From Coprinus comatus (lineage: Eukaryota > Basidiomycota > Agaricomycetes > Agaricales > Agaricaceae): DNA of 64,000 nt. The stretch covers positions 806,001 through 870,000 of the forward strand of contig JAWPGT010000006.1 of assembly GCA_034638255.1 (NCBI GenBank), written 5' to 3'. The position numbers and the translations under genes are program-made. Positions within the stretch are counted from its first letter, which is position 1. Each line of letters begins with the position of its first letter. Shown piece by piece: positions 58,679 to 64,000 of the stretch. Below the pieces are notes generated by a model, which saw only the letters and a list, made by a program, of their open reading frames with translations, did not search any database and had not been told where the DNA came from.

Positions 58679-60329
58679 TTAGGGACCGGGTACGTTCGAA
58701 GAGATGTACTATATAAAAATAAAAATAAAGGGTTAGAATGAAGAGGGAATGTCAATGAAGTTCTTTTCCATAATAGATTATAAATGAAGACATGAATTTA
58801 AAACTAACCGTTTGATTTGCAAATTGAATTTCATGTTCAATAGGAAATAGGCTTGTGAAATAAATTGGATTTTCGGTGTTGTGTAAATCCATAGTTGTGA
58901 AATTGTTTAGGTTCAGCACTAATCTGTATCCCTAAGGGTGAAAGAGGAACAATAAGTAAGAAGTTGGTAGAGAGACAGGAATCAGTCCATAGGGGGATGA
59001 TCATCTGTTCGTATTCGAATAGTAATAAAACATACACAAAATGAGAAGGCAGTAAGTAGCCATCTTTCAAGTCAAGGTAGTCAGTCTCCAAGAATACATC
59101 CGGTGTTTAACATGACAGTAGAGCGCTCACCCGAATAGAATACTAGAATATTCAGGAGCAGTTACTAATAGCATTGCATAGGAGAAGTAGATCACTAGAA
59201 ACGAGTAAGTGGATGACATTACTAGTAACTGGTGCCGCTCGGGAGTTGGGACAAGTTAATAACAAAGTTATACCAACCGAAGAGGACTAAGAATACCCAA
59301 GCGCCATCTCGGGCAATCATCGAGAGGAAAGGAACTGTTCTCCAACCACAATCCCAGATAGTGCCTATGTATCGGTAAAGAGTGAGGCCGAATAGTAACG
59401 CTTGGAAGATCAATGATACACCCCTAGTGTCATGACATTGGTGAGGTGTAACTACTGAGGTGGAATATGGCACTCACCATATGACTAGTTGCCTCGGTGT
59501 ATGGGTGACTAGACAAACCTCATTGAGCTCGATATCGGGCACTGCCAAGAATAAAGCCAATATCATTGCTGCTACTTCTATACAAAAACCCAAGTGGAGA
59601 GTATATTTGACCACAGGATTTGACATATAAAGAACTTTAACTATTTTATAATGATACATCAGCATTGTCATCGGGTCAGAGGCGATATCGCATACCTCTC
59701 ATTATCAGCAGAATATCTGTTGCAATGAGTACGGCGGACATTGCTACCGCCTGGTATACTAGCCAGATGAAGCAGTCTTTTTGAGTGAAGCCGACCAGCA
59801 AAGTCAATTCATTTCCAACTGGGACAATAGATCTGCAAGAAATGTGCTTAACATGCGTAGTATCTGTGTGGAGATATTTGACCGCTTACATCTGGACCAT
59901 AAGTGGTACGTATCTGACAAAAAAGTAAAGAATTTTGGTGAAATTCCACTTTCGCCTATTTTAATATTTGATCACTACTAGAGGATCACGATGGAAAGTT
60001 ACTGACGGCCATATGGCTTTGACCTAATATTTGGCGATGAGGGTTTGAAAGATATAATATTATAGTTGAGCCTTTGTGTACAAACCTCATCGCGACTGGT
60101 GATGAGAATATCCCATAATAAAAAGGTTAATGCGGAAACTATGCGGCGTCGATTTTAGTGAAGAAAAAGAAGAAAAACCGGTCAAATATTTGAACACTTT
60201 ACCAAAGCTATAGTTGACTGGAATGCCCAGTTTAGCTTCCTCCACCGTTTTGTATGGACTATAGTGTGGCATAAGTCGGGGGTGATGCATAGGAGGGAGA
60301 GTGACCTTAGGTACAGTGTTCGAGTTCAA
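58679..60329 (-). CDS. DUF6533-like multi-pass membrane protein, second gene
   Basis: Pieces in order on the minus strand: an N-terminal YKTVEEAKLGIPVNYSF joined to SALTFLLWDILITSRDE (the DUF6533 signature), RYVPLMVQ, then FTQKDCFIWLVYQAVAMSAV with LIATDILLIMR. Next are VKVLYMSNPVVKYTLHLGFC, a long hydrophobic EVAAMILALFLAVPDIEL, and GVSLIFQALLFGLTLYRY with FLSMIARDGAWVFLVLFGW. The end is GYRLVLNLNNF, a short tail YISSNVPGP and stop. This is the same architecture as the gene at 15.8-18.0 kb. The start is uncertain; in-frame ATGs exist at 60329, 60290 and 60272. A possible separate short exon at 60770 (MTAKATK) was not joined. Confidence 0.7.
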
Positions 60330-62038
60330 AGAAGCTATTTACCCCTCATATAAGATATGTTTTCTAATGATCTGAACCTGTTAGTTCCAATATTAGTATC
60401 AGAGAAGTCCCATGTCCATGTCATGTCAGTCCAAAATACCACTTCCGTGTGATGCCGATGGTAACCGGGCGTTGGATGTGACAATATGACGGTGTTTAAA
60501 ACATATAAACTGTCTGCCATGCTGCTGTTATGTAAAGCGCTCAAGTTGAATAATGTCGGATTAAGTTGCGCGATTTGCTTGCCGCGCGTACTGAGTTCGT
60601 TTTCCGTCCGCAGTCTAATTGAAAGTCAAGCGGAGATGGATAGGCTTTATTCTTGTGATGTTGATGAAGCAGCAACAACGTTCTTTGATAGGTGTGGTAG
60701 GTTCCTACGCTGATCTTTATAATAAAAAAAAGGCTGGGCATACCTTACCTTTAGTAGCTTTTGCAGTCATTTTCGAGTTCTGAAGATACCCATATATACC
60801 CGCCATATAGTACCAACATATCCTACTTGTTCCACATTGTCTTTAGGATGTACCTTATCAATTTACAATTTCAGTCGTTTTAAATTTTGTAATCCCATAG
60901 GGCCACCAGGAATAAGTCAGAGTGTACCACCACCGCCTTTGAGACTAGGTATCACAGTACGCAAGGAGACCTTGATGATCTGTGTCGATGAAAGTTTAGC
61001 TCAGAATAACTTCGTAGATGATACGTCGGGTCGTAGGAGATGTCATTAAGGTGAATCAGCAGATGAGTCATTGTCGGAGGGTAATGAAAGATGACATTAA
61101 CAGATACTTGTGAGAATCAGGAAAACAGTTGGTACCGCACACAGCACTACGGAGACAGTAGACGTCCTCCTGATGATGATTTATGTGATGCGCGAAGTAT
61201 TGCCGGAGAGAGGGGCCGTGATAGGTGAACTAGTTAGTGCTGTAAAGCATGTGAATTTGACAACAACCAGTTTAGATCCAAGGAAGTGATTTGAATATAG
61301 TTTACATGTGCAAAAGAATAGAGAAAGACGGACGAAGAAAGACAAATTCGTCAGTATAGCATGTGCAAAGGGCACGAATCGGGTATCTCCGGGAGTGGGA
61401 GTTATATATAGCCAACCAGCTATTATGCACTACGAACTTGAAGCTTGAAGCTTGGGCACTGATCTCCTTGTAGCGGAATTGGTGAACAGACTCAAATGGT
61501 GTACTGTCAGCAATCAGTTAGAGAAAATGGATTTTCGCCTCCATTTCTGCCTACAAGGTATAACTTGGTCTGCGTGCTGATCCGTCCGCGGTGCACACAT
61601 TTTGAATCGTAGCCGCTGATGCAATAAGGGACATGGGACCTGTTGATGAAACAACGTTGATATTGTTGCTCTTCAAGCTACAAGGGATATAGAGACGAAT
61701 ATCCTTATTTGGCACTGTTCGGAGAACGTTTGGTGGCAGTAACTAAACAGATGGTCTTCTGCGGACTTCTTTATATTCGCTTAAGCTTCCACGTTCTCAC
61801 AGTGGAGTTCCATACCACATGGACTATCGATTGTGATCAACGTTGTTCTGCAGTAGGTTAAGCCAAGAAGACGATGAAGCATCTGTTAATGGAAAACCAT
61901 ACGATCCTTCAATGGTGGCCGCTCAACAACATCACACGTTCTCTCGTACAAGGAATGCATGTACAAGGTTAAGAAGGCAATGATCAATTTCTTCTACTTT
62001 ACTACGAAGCGCTTTTCCCTTCACCATAAACCTCCAGG
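60330..62038. other. Intergenic region upstream of sphingomyelinase
   Basis: About 1.7 kb with only short frames and no recognisable motif. The promoter of the downstream phosphodiesterase should be at the right end. Confidence 0.5.
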
Positions 62039-64000
62039 ATGCGTGCCCGACTTCTCTGGGTGTGGCCTCTACTCGCTAGCAATGCTCTCGTAGCCCGTGC
62101 CGATCTTATTGACGACATAGTGGATGCAATTGTCAATGGTGCCAGCTGTACAGGTTGCCATGCCCTCCTTCTTCCTTTGAAAGGACTTGCAGCTATCGGT
62201 GACTCTGCGTTCTCTGGAACGATCGTTGCCGTTTGTAAAGCACTTGGTGTAAGAGAAAGAGTTTCCAATACTTTCTCTTTCGTGTTACTCACAATATTGT
62301 ATTCAGGTGGTCGACGATGATGTTTGCGATGGCGCCGTTAGCTCACAAGGTCCTATTCTTGCCCATGGTCTGCGCTCGATTTCGCCATTCAAACAAACTT
62401 CGACCAAATTGTGCGAGGCTGTTTTCGGATTGTGCCAATCTCCTGCCGTAAACTCGTTCACGGTCCCCGTCCCCGCCGCGCCGACTAATCCGAAGCAATG
62501 GGTCAGTCAAGGGCGACAACCATTCCAGGTCGTGCACTTCAGTGACGTCCATGTTGATAGGTCTTATACAGTAAGTCCTCCGAATTTGAACATGTCAGCA
62601 GGATACTTATAATTACTAGCCCGGTTCCGAAGCTAACTGCACAAAACCAATCTGCTGCAGAAAGTATGCCGATCAAGCTGGAGAACCTGTTACAATTGCC
62701 GCAGGAGTTGTTGGAAGTCGCAATTGTGATACTTCGACAATCCTCGCCCAAAGCATGCTTCGTGCTACTTCGATCACTAAGAACTCATTTTCCATTTTCA
62801 CTGGTGATGTTGTTGAAGGTGAGACCGACAAATATATGAAGTTAGTTCGACGAAACTGAACTTTACTGGCAGGTGTCATTTGGGACCTCACTCAACAAGG
62901 CGTCACCAATGATTTGCAGCAATTCAATCAGGAGATGCAAACTCTACTGGTGGACCTGTTTTCCCAGTTATCGGTACGTAACCCCTTTTGTGTCATGACC
63001 AAATCTCATTCACTGTACTAGGTAATCAGTAAGATCTCTTATATCCTTCTTCTTCGTACATGTATACTGACTAGGATTGAAGTGAGGCTGCCCCGGTCAA
63101 TAGTTTCCCGCGTAACACCACTTCCGGAGCCTCGTCTCAATGGATATTCGACACTCAGGCCGCTGGCTGGTCGGTAAGTTCTAAAATACCGATACCTCAC
63201 TCAAGTGCTTCCTCTAACTGAAGAATCCAGAAATGGCTTAACGCAGCTGCAACTGATTCGGTACAACACATGTCGGGAAGTTACTCCGTTGTAGCACCTG
63301 GTACAAACCTTAGGTTGGTTCAACTCGGGTTTCATAAACGTTGGAGCTCATTCTCTTCCAGGGTTATTTCGCTCAATACCATTTATTGGTATAAAGCCAA
63401 GTAAGTATTCCTTGGACGATACATAATCGTGGACAAGAAATTGATGCCTCTCTTTTCCAAAGCTTCTGGCTTTATGATAGTGATACCAACCAGTAAGTTT
63501 TGATTCTTATCTGATCCCTATCACAGTCATTGAAATAAAAAACTTTAGGCCCGATCCAAATGGAATCCTAGCATTCTTAGTCGCACAGTTGGCAGCAGCG
63601 GAAAGTTCAGGTCAAAGAGCTTGGATTATTGCTCATATGCCACCAAGTAGTGGCGACGCTATGTTTGATCAAGTGAGTTCTCAAAATCAACATATGTCAT
63701 ATCTGCTAGGAAGAATAACACCCCTGATGCAATATGTGATTGTTTTTGTAGTCCAATTACTTTGATCAGATCGTTCAACGATTCAAGAACACGATCGCAG
63801 CTCAGTTCTATGGACACAGCCATGTTGTGGGTCTTTTTTTGTGCTACATCCCATCTATCATATTGTTGACATGGGATAACTATGTTATTCAAGGATGAAT
63901 TTGCGATTTCGTATTCGGATTATAATAATCGTAATGCCAATACAGCTGTTAGCACTATGTATATTGGTCCTTCGCTTACTCCCAGAAGTGAGTTGGGGCT
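62039..64000 (+). CDS. Acid sphingomyelinase-like phosphodiesterase (partial, cut at window edge)
   Basis: A secreted metallophosphoesterase related to acid sphingomyelinase, which releases phosphocholine from sphingomyelin-like lipids. The signal peptide MRARLLWVWPLLASNALVARA precedes a saposin-B-like domain (CTGCHALLLPLKGL...VCKALG, exon 62039-62248, then DDDVCDG and LCEAVFGLC from 62307). The phosphoesterase core follows: FQVVHFSDVHVDRSYTPGSEANC, IFTGDVVEG, RVISLNTIYWYKANFWLYDS, GQRAWIIAHMPPSSGDA and FYGHSHVDEFAISYSD, giving the metal-binding D-x-H, GD, H and GHSH elements in order. Many short introns interrupt it. The gene runs off the right end near SLTPRSEL, so the C-terminus is missing. 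Confidence 0.9.

Overview
The window is nuclear DNA from a filamentous basidiomycete, most likely an Agaricomycete. Genes have many introns of about 50-70 nt with GT...AG ends, intergenic DNA is AT-rich, and several families typical of mushrooms occur (DUF6533-like membrane proteins, degenerate F-box proteins, a basidiomycete-type SDR). There are no operons, and neighbouring genes are functionally unrelated.

Layout. 1-560: AT-rich DNA with a near-perfect foldback element. 559-3500: RPN3 (26S proteasome lid, -), tRNA-Cys(GCA) and SWP1 (oligosaccharyltransferase subunit, +). 3730-9601: two secreted GH47 alpha-1,2-mannosidases in tandem (-). 10209-15532: a large disordered nuclear protein ending in half a PHD finger and a chromodomain-like module (-). 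15800-17982: DUF6533-like membrane protein (-). 19986-21793: F-box gene with an in-frame TGA (+). 23077-24306: MAM33/p32 (+) with a one-base frameshift. 24627-25230: small disordered protein with a candidate eIF4E-binding motif (+). 25556-26781: ITPase HAM1 (-). 27164-27691: element with terminal inverted repeats. 28748-32862: SDR-A (+) and two small LITAF/BRI3-like zinc proteins (-). 33710-40079: separase ESP1 (-). 40850-45800: a mosaic of duplicated, decayed F-box pieces, a copied BRI3 3' end and an intact SDR-B (-). 46056-47853: protoporphyrinogen oxidase HEM14 (-, two apparent one-base deletions). 48010-50216: SWI3/RSC8-type chromatin remodeller subunit (+). 50576-52069: zinc alcohol dehydrogenase (-). 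53606-56402: two-RRM protein (+). 58679-60329: second DUF6533-like membrane protein (-). 62039-64000: acid sphingomyelinase-like phosphodiesterase, cut by the right edge (+).

The most distinctive feature is structural. The conserved separase gene sits between the arms of a partial inverted segmental duplication. SDR-A and SDR-B share all seven exon lengths. A B-box/T-run sequence and the 3' end of a BRI3-like gene recur in opposite orientation, and F-box remnants are also repeated directly. Three apparent lesions in MAM33 and HEM14 are all single-base losses, and adding the missing bases restores lengths divisible by three. They look more like assembly indels than gene decay. No convincing wholly new molecular system was found; the best functional leads are the putative 4E-binding protein, the chromo/half-PHD protein and the twin BRI3-like proteins. 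All splice sites were deduced by eye.
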